NCBI GenBank assembly: GCA_015657535.1
Contig: JADHZB010001616.1
Span: forward strand, 124,001-188,000
Source of the DNA: Nephromyces sp. MM_2019
Lineage: Eukaryota; Apicomplexa; Aconoidasida; Nephromycida
Reading direction: 5' to 3'
DNA length: 64,000 nt
Shown here one piece after another: positions 25,201 through 39,000 of this stretch. Made by a program: the position numbers and the translations under genes. Every line of letters begins with the position of its first letter. The stretch's first letter is position 1. The notes beneath the pieces were generated by a model. It had not been told where the DNA came from. It ran no database searches and saw only the letters and a list, made by a program, of their open reading frames with translations.

Positions 25201-27847
25201 TTTTACCCATGCGAATTTTACCACATATCTACCAAGCTAAAGAACTCGGCTCTCATAAAGCTTTTAAGGCTTCATTTCCCCTGTATTCCTGGATATTGCT
25301 ATATTCAGCATAATATTTTATGGCAGCTCTCAAAGTTCGCATTTGATCTAAGCACCCTTGTCAAGAGAAAAAGAAGCACTCGATAATTGTGAAAAGTGCG
25401 CATATTACTAAACTATACATCCGCTTTCATCGGAAAGCCTACGAAATTATAAGTGAGATGTGTTGTTGAATGTGAGTGTCTTTACACCATCTTTTCTTTT
25501 TTTATGGCAACGTATGTTCTTTGCTTCTGTTACAGTTGCTAATTTCCCCAAACATTAAAAAGCTGTAAGTAATCAAAATGAAACTCCCTGTTATCCAGTT
25601 GAATGTATGCATCGTTGGTTGCCGTGAGTGCGACTCGGTAGTTTTATTTACTTCTTGTCTTCTGCTGCCTCTATTTCTTCAGTACCTACGAGCTTTTCAT
25701 GTGACTTCCGCTAATCTCGCTACGATTCATAGCTATCCCGCTGTGCTGCCGTCGCTGCGAATAAACCTAGTCTACAGTAGGAACAAAAAAAATTCATGGA
25801 TTAACAAGTATGGCTATTATTTGGTGTGATTATCCTAATCAATGAACTAATAAGTGCTATAGTTTAGGAATAGCTAGCATTTTTATTGAAGGACAAGCAA
25901 TAGTTTTCTGGTACGAGTGGGCTTACGCAGTAGGCCAGCCAGTATGAAGCATATTTCTCACTTTTGAACCTAATGCATAAACGCAAAGCAAACTAGCTTT
26001 TGTGCCGCCTATGCTGCGCTCTAAAGGTAGGATAAGTTTTTTTCAATTAGAAACGGGAAAAAAAGAGAATTTTAAGTATGGCTAAATGATAAACCCTGTA
26101 GACATTGCAGTACGGCTTTCCCTCGGTTGGCAGAAGAAAGCTAGCTCTGGTTTTCCTACTCGAAGCGGTGACAAGCAACATGCTTCTCCAATATTTCTGA
26201 AATGGAACTAGTAAATCTTGGGAAATGCAGGCTTTTTCAAAAGTTAATTAGACATTGTAACCTTGCTGCTAGAAGCTAATATAAATGAGTAATACGACTT
26301 TCTTTCAAAAATAGGAGCAGAAAAAAATCAAATTGGCAAAATCGATGTTAGCAGCACACGACTTTCCGTTTATAGTATGGTCATGAATGGACTGCCACTT
26401 TCACAAGTTTTCTAAACCCTATTAAATATGATCAAGAATGTGCTCCCTTAAACCTACAAAATGCTTTGTTGAACAAGTTAAACAGACAGCGCATACACAT
26501 GCGCTCAGGAGAGCACACGCACACATACGCACACACATGAGAGAATCAGCAGAAATTAAAATATTGGCTTTTTCCTCTAAGTTTTCATCATTTTCAGCAT
26601 TTTTTTCAGCTTCTTGCTACATCTTATTCATTTCTTCTTCCATCGGTAAACTTACTACGAAAACTATTTTGGCTTAAAGATTTTGCAATGGATATTTTAA
26701 ATACAATGATGTTTTTACTGGGGTAACATATTCAAAAATATCCCCAATACAACCCCCTCAAATACAAGCAAAACGTGCCCCTGCAGACTAGTTTGAACTC
26801 AACTTAACCGGGTAAATACAGCACAAAGACTAATTTGCTTCATCTAATAACGTACGGCAAAGCGCATTTGCGTTTAGATTAAGCTTAGCGCCGTGTTCTT
26901 GTTAAGGTTTAAGCGTAGCATTCTAGTCACTATGTACGAAATAGCGAAGGATTTTACGGCCGTTTGACCCACTGTTACCATGAAGAGAACTTAGTTGCGA
27001 AGAGGGTTTTCAACTTGAATATGTAAACTTGGTCTAAACAAGTGGCCTGTTATTCGTTTTTCCTTCTTTTCTCGCTGGATGCTCTCAGCTAATTTGACCT
27101 TTTTGTTTTGATCATTTTATAATGAATAAAACAAGTATAAAATTGTTTCTTAGTATCAATCTAAATTTTTAACGGAGGTTTACAAATGAGAAACATTCTA
27201 GGTAAATTTTTAGGCCCTAGCGTTAGTAGCCGAATGTGAAAATATCTCTCCATAAAGATAATGCTAGATTTTGCCTAAAATCACCAGCTTTAAGATGAGT
27301 ATCACAATATCTATAAAGATAACAATAGATTATATACAATATCCTCCTCTAGATACTTCTCGCCTTTACCACTCATTCCTGCTCTATCTGCCGAGAGATC
27401 GCAGCATTCCGCACACACATTTGACTACTTCACCACCGAAACAGCAAACATTAGCACGAGACCGCCTCCTTCAACGCCTTTCATCTTTGTCGAATCCCTT
27501 CATTTCGGCAATGACATTCCCACGAGCTTTTGAGCTTCATTATACCTCATTCTTAGCTACTTCTTCATTGTGCCTTCCTTTAGAGCTCCCCGTGCTTCAT
27601 CACGGCTGATTATCACACGCAAAGTATAATCAGATCATCATACAGGCCTTTGATAGATTCTAAGAAATCTTGAGGTTTTCATGCTGAAGAAGATGTTTTC
27701 ATTGAGCGGGAGCATAGCAACGGCTGCTTTATATATGAAACATCCTCTTCCTCTTGACATTCCACAAGAATAGCACATTTTTATGAAAATTTGCAGACTT
27801 TCAGTGGAATAGATTTAGCCGAGGAATTTGTCTTCGAAGCTACAAAG
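22292..27847. other. Intergenic stretch between the MMTAG2-domain gene and the Pol5 gene
   Basis: About 5.5 kb, AT-rich. Frames present (for example 23856-24161 minus, 101 codons; 27271-27609 plus, 112 codons) show no domain and lie within chance length. Bases 27350-27610 are unusually C/T-rich on the plus strand and lie just upstream of the Pol5 start, so they may be promoter or 5' UTR sequence. Confidence 0.55.
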
Positions 27848-30800
27848 ATGAAGCAATCATCTACGCCGGGGCTATTGGACATTTTTTGGCGGTTGGGTGA
27901 AACATCATCTGCATCACGCAATGATGCAGCTTCCTTTTTGCTCTCTGCACTCGAATCATCCGAAATAGCGGCGAGTGAAGCTCGGCAGAAGGATGAGGAA
28001 GTTGAAGCAAGCAAGGACACCAAAAATTGTGGCTTCCTCAACTTGCTTAAATCTGATGAAAATAATGAGAATCTTGCTTATTCTCTGAAGCGATTGGTAA
28101 TAAATTTGAGGTTTTTATGAGTATCTGGTGTTTATCAAGTGATGGCGTCGTGTGGGTGTGGGGATTTCGTTATTTTTTGTCTGTTTCTTCAGCTTCTTTT
28201 CTGCCTATTCCTGTTCTTCTGCTTTTTCTCCTTTTCTCTTTCTCCTGCTTCTTCTGCTGTTTTATTTTTTTGCCAAAGGATAACTCGCACAATAGGTGTG
28301 CTTTTTTAATTTGGTTTTGTAGGGAATCTGATTGAATTTAAGCGTGTAGTATCGACGGCTATTTAGATATCCTCTATGAAACAGGCTTTATGGAAATTTT
28401 TGATGTTTATTGGCTGAGTTTGAATGTTTTTCTGGGAAACTCAAGGCTTAGGCTTCCCCCAGTACTGACGACTAAAATATTGCAGAAAGCAGATTAAAAT
28501 GAGCGTGAAGATGAAGCAGAGAAGTTTATTTTTGGTTATTGTCCTTACTTCCTCCTTGTGAGTGCTATTGTAGTTTTAGTATCATTATGCGCATACGCTT
28601 TTTTGCTGTGAGGAGGAATATCATATGATAAGTATAACTGTTGAGGGTTTTGTTTTGCGTGATTGTCACTGAAAGAGTGCTTCTGTATAATTTATTGATT
28701 TATCACGGACTTTAAGCTGATTTCATACTCCTCGTGGGCACACATTTCTGCCCCTTGTTTCACCCAAATATAGTGACTTTTCCCACAAAATAGGCTAATA
28801 AAGCTTCCAATCTACTCACTTTCTAAGTTACAATACTGGGTGATACTTTACCCTCTTCAGGTAGAGGGCCTTGCATCTTTTCGTGGAAGAGTACGCGAAG
28901 GCTATGGGACCGCTCTGGTTTTGCTGCTGAAAAAGTTCCAGAAGCAAATAAACTTTGAAGAAGTGATAAAGCTTATTGTGAATTCCTCTTCTACCAGAAA
29001 TGTTGATGCTTCCGAACACAAGGGTATTTTACCTTAGTTTATAGCTTTTCTGGCGCTCTTTGATGTATATATTTTGTAAAAAGATCTTCATTGCAAGTTG
29101 CTTAGAATAAGACATATACTCTAATCAAAATTTTTAAAAAATAGTTGAAAATTTATTGTGTTGTATTATCATCAATAGAAAACTAAATTTATAAACTACA
29201 ATAGCAAAAGAAGTGTTAATATTAGTGAATTGAGAGGCTTTAGACTTGTTTTTCCCTTGTCTTTTCATGTCTGCTGGATAGAAGTATGCTAGAATCCTGC
29301 CGTGTACAAATTACTGCAAATTAAGTGAAATTATACTGGCTAAGCTGTACGTACTACATTTTTTAATGCCTCTTAAATAAATCTCGCTAAATATTTCTTT
29401 TTCGAGCTCTACTGTTAGCATTCGGGCTTATAAGTTCAGTGTACGTACACTCTCTCAAATGAAAATTGTCATTTTTATCAATTTTGAACATGATTTTGTG
29501 CTTCGTCCTCCCATTTTATTTTATATTATCAGAAATTACAGCAATATCATCATTTCTGCTTCAATATTCAACATTGATTAGCGATTTTTATAAAATTTCA
29601 CTGATTTGCAAAAATTATACATATAAAGCTGGAACTTTATTTCATGGAGCTACAACATGCAAATACTATAGATTTTGTTGCAAGAACTTCCTTGATTTAT
29701 AAATATATCTTTCTACTCCGTTAACGTGCAGAATCTGATCTGCTGCTTCGAAACTGATGTTTTTTACGTTTTCAGGTCGTTTTTTGAGGAATTTCATGCA
29801 AGCTATTCTGCGTTTATTGTCTGCTTATTCATATAGTTTATCTCTAATTACTAGATTTGGCAATATTTGAAGATTTCGGCCATGCGTGTGTGTGTGTGCT
29901 GCTTTTTTTCCCGTGTAACCGTATGTACCCCCCTGATTCATTTACGTTTTCGTAACTAACAGTAATGTGAGGATGAAAGTAGACTCTTGGCAGCTATTAT
30001 CACTCTGGTGCAGATAAAACTAGATGAAGATGAGCAGTTATGCTAGCTCTAATCTTTTTCTCTCTGGTGCTGCTTCTTGAACATTCCGCTTTAATTTGTG
30101 GAAATCTGCCTTCTCTGAAGGAGTACCCTGCGCATGAGTAAAGTATTGGAGTTTTTTGTTTTTACTGAAATTTTGAACTTTACTACTTTTACTTAATCTT
30201 CAAACGATGAGTTTTTTGAAGATATTTTCCCTTTTGTTAACTAGCGAAATAAAAGGGTTCTCTAACTCCGATGATATTTTTTCTGATTTAACTTTTGAAA
30301 TAGAGATAAACATAGCCTCTATCAAAGCATCATCCCTCTCTTTTTCGATTTTTTTAAAGATTTCTCTGTTTTTTATATATATTTCTTCTCATTGGAGAAA
30401 TGAAATCAAACTTAAAATATGTCTGCGTACTTTCTTTTATTTAGATCGCTATCTTTGCGCCATTTTTGGATATACAGCTCTTCAAAACTCTGGATTCTTT
30501 TTAGAAGAAAAGGTATTTTTTTGGAAATATTTTTGTGATTGCGTATAGTGTGTTAGTAAAGCTGTAAAATCTATGAGTGTGAAGCGATCATATTTTAGGA
30601 GCCGTGTGGGTGAAATTCTGTCACTTTTTAAGAGCATGTGAGGTGTGTATATATGGGTCTAAGTTTTGAGCTTTTTTTGTTACTGCAAGATTTATTCCTT
30701 TCATTCTAACGTTTGGGAAGAAATGGTGATGTGGAAAAATGANNNNNNNNNNNNNNNNNNNNNNNNNNNNNNNNNNNNNNNNNNNNNNNNNNNNNNNNNN

Positions 30801-33058
30801 NNNNNNNNNNNNNNNNNNNNNNNNNNNNNNNNGTGAAAAACTGATGAAAAAGAGCATAATTACTTTTCAATTCAACTGCATGAAATTATTGACAAAATTG
30901 AATTAAAAAAGTGTTATTTTCTATAAGAAACGTGCATAAATGCTCAATTTTTTACGTCTTTTTACATATGAAAACCTCTTCCCCAGAACTCTCTGTAATA
31001 CCATTATCTTTCTTACATTCAGTATATTTTGAATTCAAATTTATACGTTAGAATTCAATTTGTTTTGCATTTTTTAAAGCTTGCTTTTTTGCAGTTTTAA
31101 AACCCTCCAGCACCACCTGCCAGTATTTCTCTTGATTTAAATAAAAATTGTATATTTTTGTGCGAGTATATCTGTGTGTGTATAAATGTGTTGTAATTCC
31201 ACGTGTATGGGGGGGTAGAAATAATTTTCTTCAGCTTTTAAAGAGTGCTTGAAGTATTGGCTGAATGAATTGGAGCAGCAAAATTTCCCAGTTTAATTGA
31301 TGATTTTTAATCATCTTCATCATTTTATTTTTTTTCTTAATTCAAGCAGATTATTGAATTTTTACTCTTTTTTTTTAATGGATGAAGTGCTATAATTCTA
31401 TGCTAAAATATACTTTATTCAGGTGAAATTCAGAAAATATTCATGTTTTTCAGATAAAAATTCAGCCGAACTGTTTTGAAACATCTTCATCTTTTTTTTA
31501 CAGAGTGAAGCTCAAGTTTCAGCGATTTTAGAGCATCTTTTGACTATTTACAATTCGAAGCAATATCTCCAAGAGGTTGTGTGTCAGTGCATTTCATTGA
31601 TATACGCGGATGCTGCTAGGTAAAGCGTTTGCTGCTCTCGTTTTACTCGCATTTCCCATCTTTTTTTGATTTTAGAAATATAATTTTTCCCTTCATTTTG
31701 TAATTTTTTTTTGATTTGTTGCGAAAATTAAGTCTTTATAAGTCAAATTTTTTTTTTTACAGAGATATCTGGATTTTGTTGTAGTTTTCATCTACACTCC
31801 ATGCTTCAATTGCTCTTTTTCATGCTTTTTGCTGGAAAAATGCTTGAATCTGTGATTTTTAAAAGATTTTTTTTTGAAGAGAAATACCTGTGGGATTTCA
31901 AAGGCTTGTTTTGGATTGAAATTGTAATTGTTTTTACTGTGTGTGTTATTGAATGAGCCTGGTGGCTTTCTCTAGTGTGTGTGTGTGTGTGGTGGTTAAT
32001 TCGTCAGCGTGGTGGTTTTCTCTAGTTGCTGGTGTGTGTGTTTTTTTTCCTTCTTCAGCATAATTTTCTCGGATAACTGGTATATCAGTTTTCTTAAGTT
32101 AAATTTGATTTTTTCTTCTCCTTCTTTGCGTTTTAATTATTTTATTGCCTTCTCTTCACATGCTCTCGCACACACAATGAAATCCCTTTTACTGAGAAAA
32201 TGTTTAACTCCCTTTTCAGTCGACACAAGGCAACCTCCTCTCCCCAGCCTCCTGCGAAATTCGCAGTGCTTTTCAAGGATCTTTTTAAGACACCAACTAA
32301 ACAGATGCCAGTGTCTAGCTCTCTCGCTGGTGGTAGGCATTAATTAACGTGTGTGTGTGGGGTTTTATCTGTTTCCGTGTGCTGAAGTTGTGTTTACCAC
32401 TACTACATTGAGTTTTGATTATCAGAAAAACCACTGGGTTTCAGCTATTTAGCCACACTACTTTACCCAATACTAGTAGGTGAGAACCTTCCTCTTCTTT
32501 GTTTAAAAACTTTGCTTTTTGTAGGGAAAAGAAAATCTGAAGCGAAGCAGTGGCCTTCTGCAATAATGAGTCTCTACCTTAATCTTCATCTTAAGTACTT
32601 GAAACTGTGTGCGAGCCAAGCTGCTACTGTTCGAACTGAAGGCAAAAGTGATGTGTGTGGGAAAGCTAATGTGAAGACTCCATCGACTTCGTTGGGATGG
32701 TGGGATCTTGTCGCTGAAGATCCGCTTAAAGGTGCTTTATTGGCGAAGTTTGACTTTTTTTTGCGGTTTTCTGTGTAAGCTGCAATAGAGTGTTGCTATG
32801 CTATGTGTTGGAGGTGTGTGTGTGTTTTGACGATAAAAAAGAGACATGCGTTGCGTTTATTGAACAAAATTCCTGGTTTTTCCTCCGAAAATTACGGTTT
32901 ATAATTGTTTTTGTGTGTTTTTTTTAAGTTTTCTAGTAAGAAGTGAGGTCATATGAGCGTGTGTGCAGCAGCTTAGATTATGGAATTCAAGTTTTTATGG
33001 AGTTCGCATATATTACTGGGTCGATATTGCGTTGTGTGTTGTGTGTAATATCTTTTGT

Positions 33059-33096
<38 letters not shown>

Positions 33097-36000
33097 GTGT
33101 TATCTTTTGTGTTGTGTGGTGTGTGCTGTGTAATATCTTTTGTGTTTTGTGTTGTGTAGTAGCTTTCTCGTGTGTGTGTCTTTTGTTTGGGGCCTTTACT
33201 GTGCAAATAATTGAGTTTAGAGTTTAAATTTACCTCATTTTATGCAGAGTTCCTCATCATTTACATAGAGGAAGTTTGATGATTTTTCTGGGACTGAAGA
33301 TTGAAACTCAGTCTTCTCTATCCTGCTTTCTAATTTAAAGCGATAGAGTAGAAACAGTGGAAAACTAGTGATTTTTTAGGATTCTTTGTATGCAATTATT
33401 TGATCAAAAGTATAGTTTTGCAGCTAAAAATAGTATTTAAAGCATGAAAAAACACACACATGGATGTGCGATACATTACACGCACAATTTGTTATTCTCT
33501 ATGCCCAGGAGAAAGATTGGAGCTAGTGCTGGAATGCGCGTATGCATGTGCAGATTTGGGTGTTGGTCTTCACTCTATATGGTCTTTTCTATGGGTTTTG
33601 ATTTTGGAATCTCCGTCACAGTAAGTTCCCCTTTTAAAGTATAGGAAAATTTGAAATATTTTTCTATTTCTTCTTCTTCTCTTTCTTCTTCTATTTCTTC
33701 TTCTTCTTCTTCTTCTTCTATTTCTTCTTCTTCTTCTTCTTCTATTTCTTCTTCTTCTTCTATTTCTTCTTCTTCTTCTTCTTCTTCTATTTCTTCTTCT
33801 TCTTCTTCTTCTTCTTCTTCTTCTATTTCTTCTTCTTCTTCTTCTATTTCTTCTTCTTCTATTTCTTCTTCTTCTTCTATTTCTTCTTCTATTTCTTCTT
33901 CTTCTTCTTCTTCTTCTTCTTCTATTTCTTCTTCTATTTCTCGATTTTGGGGTTTTTGTTTGTGCTGGTAATCTTGTGTGTGCTCTGTAGCGCCTCGCTC
34001 ACCTCCATTTGAAGTCGGAGTAATAAATCATGTTTGTGTGTGTGTGAGTAGTTTTTTTTGTGAGACTAGCTTTTTCTCTTCTCTTCTCATCTGCTCGAGG
34101 TTTTTGACTGCCTCTGTGTGCTAGCATATTCTTGTATGTGCCTCCTAGTGTGTGATTGTGTATACTATACTTGGGATGCATCCCTTCATGGTGTTTTCTT
34201 TTTATTTTTAGCGTGCTAAAGCATCAGAAAAATGGTGTGTAGCGACTTTCAGTGTATAGCTGTATATACAGCAGTTTACTGGATCTTTGTGTGGATAGCT
34301 AGCAAGCTTGGTGGTAGCTAGATTACCTATTTTTTCTTCTCTCTTTAGATATATTTTATATTCTTTGTGTTTTATATAGCTTAAAAGGGAATTTATAGCT
34401 TTTCCTATTCCTTTTTTTGCTTTGCTCTATTTGTGTAATATTTCGGTATCTCTGCCCACAAAGATATTATAATTTCTTTCTTTATTATGTGAATGTTCTT
34501 CTCAAAAATTTGATAACAAACATCATAAATTTGATACTTTATGTGAATCTTCATCTTCTCCTTTCTTCAGCGATACTCCCACATTATTGCTACGCGTTCT
34601 ACAGAGGATTGATGGTCGATTGTTTAGCGCAGAAGAAACAGCCTCACAACGTTATAAGAATCTTTTCTTGGGTTTTAGAGTGTTTCTAGAATTAATGCTG
34701 ATGCTTAAAGGTGTAATTATCGATGAAGATGCAGCATCTGTTTTCTCTCAAGAAATGATGAATGATTCATACTTTTCTCCCTCTTCTTCTAGTAAAGCAA
34801 AAGATAATGCAGATTTTAAAGATAACAAAAGCAAGGCGTCTCAAAACATGAAGAAAAAGGCGAAAGTTTCGCGCCTCAATGATGATACACCGATCGATGA
34901 GAAGCAAATTAAACAGAAGCAAAATGATGCTAGGAGCAGCGTTTCCTCTAGTCGGAATTGCCTTTTGAATGCCTCTGAAGCTGCCAGCCTGATTGGCATG
35001 GTGTTTGAGAACTGCCCAAATCTGCGGAAAAACCTGATTTTCTATCTAAATGGTGAAGAAAATGCATTTGTTTTCGGAGGGGAAGTTTTTTTGTGCTGAT
35101 TTTGCAGAATTTGCTTTTCAGCGAGTTTTTTTGGTTTTCTTAAAGCGTTTAAGCTTTTGAAGATGATGTTTTTGCCTATGAAATCTTTATTTTTACATGT
35201 TTTTTCCTTGTGATTATTTTCAATTCGTTTTTGAGTGCTGTGATGGATTTGTTCCCCAAAGCATTGAGTGTTCATGTGGTTTGATTGGCCAGAATTAAAT
35301 AATAAATTTGTCACTGAATTGAAAAAGATTCTAAAAAACTTGATATAAATGAAGAGTTTTCCCATTCCCTTGAAATGTTTTTTGCAGCTTCTCTGAGGAG
35401 TTTAAATTCGTATATTTTTTTGAAAATTCCATAACTTCCCTGCTTTATCTAGCTTTCTATTCATTTCTTCATCATCACTGAAAAATTTTCTCTTCTCTTC
35501 AAATTTTGTATCCATTACAGTAAAGCAAACGCTGAAAAACATTCTTCAAGGCAATGGGAGTAACATGCACACACATATTAATAAAAAGTTATTTGCAGTC
35601 ATTTTTGTAGCTTCTTAACCAGCTGTTTTTGCTATTACAATTTTGCCTAGTATCACATGCTTTAACTGATATCATGATTCTGGAAATTCCTGTGATATTG
35701 ATCACTGTGCTTATAAGGTTCAAGATGCTACCTTTCCCAGCTATTAGTGCTCCTCCTTCTACTTTTCCTCACTACAATCCTTTTTTCATTACGATACTAC
35801 GTGCTTGGATATTCTTTGAATTTTCGCTTTTTTCTTGGAGAGAAAAGATTAGGCAGTGATAATCAAGATAAACATGATGCTGGCGGTATGCTGCTTTGTT
35901 TGCTATTTTTTGTTAGAGCTTTATTCGAATCTTCAGTAGAATCTATTCTTATAGTTTGCGCAGCTTTTATCGCTAAAAGCTTTAAAACCAGCTCCTTTTG

Positions 36001-39000
36001 ATTTCCATGGCATGTTTTTTCATCTTTTTTCTCTTCAGCCCCCAAAAGCCATCCACTGAGTGGAGCAGCTCAGTTTTTTCTTTATGCTCTGAAGATGGCT
36101 TTCTTTCAATGCCCACCTACATCTGTCTTAAGCTCTCCTCCGCTTAGCAAGCAGCATAGTTTGAACCCTGCAACAGGAGTGTCTGATACACCAGATGCCG
36201 TTACTGTTGATAACCCAAGCCTAGAGTCTCCACAGAATGACAAAAAAGGCCATCAGGGAGTGCAGCACACGACGCCATCACCAGATAGTCACGACATTCT
36301 TTTGGATTTGATAAACTCGTTCATTATGAGGAGAAATTTGTTTTATTCTTCTGCTTTTTCATTTTCTGGAGATTCTTCTGTGGCTTCTACAGCGTGGAGA
36401 CAAGGTTAGTGGTTTCTTCGAATGACCTGTGTAGTGATGAAAAAGAGGCGATTTCTATGCTTTTTGTTGAAATTTAGGTGGGTGTATGGATGAGAAACGT
36501 GTGGGATGAAAGAATTGAGAAAGTTTTAGAGGGTGGGAAAGGTGATTTTTGCTTTCATTAAGTTTATGTTGGTAATGTAAAGGAAAAATAAAAGTTTCAA
36601 AGGAGATTTCGATTTTTTGAGCTAAACCCTAAAAACAAGTATATTTTCTTTAGTAAATCTCGCGTTTTGCTTTAAAAAAGCATAAGATTGAGAATATAAG
36701 TACTTGCTAATTCCTGGTGTTATAATCAGAGTTTCTTCACTGGTTAAACTACATTCTATTATAAGCATAATCAACACATTGATGAATGCACAGATTTTAC
36801 ACGAAATCATTGAAATCTGTAGCAAGTGATTACATTTTCCAAAGAATTTTCCGTTTGTATGTTATGATTTACTTCTTCTTTTTTTGAGTAACTTTTATTT
36901 GCTGGGAAACATCAGTTTTTTACAGAGGCTAGAGGCAACTCAAGAAGTAATAGGATCAAAAGCTGCTAAAATTATAGCCAAAAACATACATCGCGATGTA
37001 GCTATGATCACTGATAGTTGCACTGGGTTTGTTTGTATTGTGCTTCCTAAAGAGCTTAGCAAGCTTTTCTTGAGCGTAGATCTAAGCCTTTATAGCCTTG
37101 AATCCGCTACTTTTCGGTGAATCTCGCTTTCTGAGCTAGTAATTTCAAATTCTGTTTGTCAGACGAATGGAATAAAGCTTCCACCTTCCTTTCCAAACGG
37201 ATATTCTTACCTAACACAGAGCTTAGGTTAAAGATGCTACTTTCCTTTGCGGATCATCAGGAGATTATTAGATCGAATTTTGCATGCAACAAGTACGCTT
37301 TTCATGTCTTGTAAACGGGACTGATGGTGTGTGTGTGTGTGTGTCTGTGGCTGGGTGTATAGTTCAGGCTAATAAAGACGAGAAATTTATGTATTTTGTG
37401 AGAAAAAAAACCTATTTTATCGGTATTTCGCCCACTCTTTTCTGCCGTTTTGAAGAAATCATAGTTTCACTCTCAAATTGAAGATAAAATTTGATGAAGT
37501 TTCATCCTTTAATATATTCAATTTTGGCATGAGATAGAGACTTCAGCGTATGCTTCACCGGCTGAAGCTGAGCAAAAAAATAAAATGCAAAGAAAGCAAT
37601 TGATTCGTTTAACATCTCTTAAATATAGATTTTTCATTACTTTGAGAAATTTTGAGGGTATGGCTTCTAGCATGAGTTTTATGCTTTGAGAATAGAATTT
37701 TCTTGTCTTGTTCGAGTTTGATTTTGAATGTGTAAATTCACGCTTTTTAGCGGAATTTTTTTTATTTAAATTATCATTTTTATTGAATGTTTTTACCAAA
37801 GAAAAAATTTCCTGAAGATAACTCTGAATATCATATATTTGTTGTGTTTCTAGGTTTTTTGTATGGGAAAAAACTGTAGTTTACGGAGCACTGACTCAGT
37901 AGCGATACATGTGTGTTGTCTTGTTTCGCCAAACTGTTTGAAATTACAGGCTTATTCATCTATTTTTGGAAGGCCTTGACGATTTAGAGCTACGAAATTT
38001 TGTTTCAAAACTCTTTGGATTTTTGTTTCCATTTGAAGGAGTAAATACCGGCATGAGGGTGAGATTTTGACATGTTCTATTTCCTGTTTAAATGTAAACA
38101 AGTTTATTGCTGTTTTATATGCTTTTCTGTGGTGCTTAGATTCGTATAGGTATGTGTGCAGATTTCTAGATAAACTTGCTAGGGAGGCTAAATAAAATCA
38201 AAAAAATATCTTCATGTTTTACAAATTGGCATTTTTTCTATAAATAAAACATCTTCAACAAAATTGAATCCCTATTACTGGCTGGCTGTGTGTGTTGCCT
38301 CTCAAATCTGCTCCTTCAAAAGCTATTTTATAGGATATTTGTTTAAGAAATTCATGAAGCAGCAGAATATTATTTTGACTTTTTTAGCTGCTATAATCGA
38401 ATTTGCTCAATGAAATACCTCTTGTCTCTGCGTTTTTGCGATTTCATATTGTTTAAACCCTTTGATACACTGCCACGCTTGAGTTTACAAAAGCTACTGA
38501 AGATGAATATATTTCTGAATTTGTGTTTGCTCAGCTGATCCTAGCATCTTCATCTTCTTTGGTTAGCTTTTTCTTCTCTTTTTCTGGTGCACTTTGCGCT
38601 TTTTGCTCACAAGCTCACTTTTTCAAAGTGGTGATCTCTGGTTTTTCAGCGATAAAAAAGAATGTTTGCTTCTCTCTGAATTTGCTGGTTTTTGATGGGC
38701 TTTACTACTTGATTTTATCCTCTCAAATTACATTTTTTGGAAGATAATATGAGATATTCTGCATTATTGCTAATATCAACGGATTTGCTATGCGATTCTC
38801 TCTTTAATTCTGCATTTGGGTCTGTTTCATTCCCTGAAGCCACTCAATTCCATCTCAATTCCACCCAACAACCCCCGACACATCCGTCCTGCTTCTCTTT
38901 CTGCAGGTTTCCCCTCAATCAAGCCATTGCTGGCTGGCGTTTCAAATACTTACACAGCTTCCTCTGCTAAGCAATAGTGCTCAATCTACAGCTAACTTCT

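Noticed and set aside
33651..33971. Polyserine/isoleucine ORF
   Set aside because: Entirely the TTC microsatellite inside a Pol5 intron.
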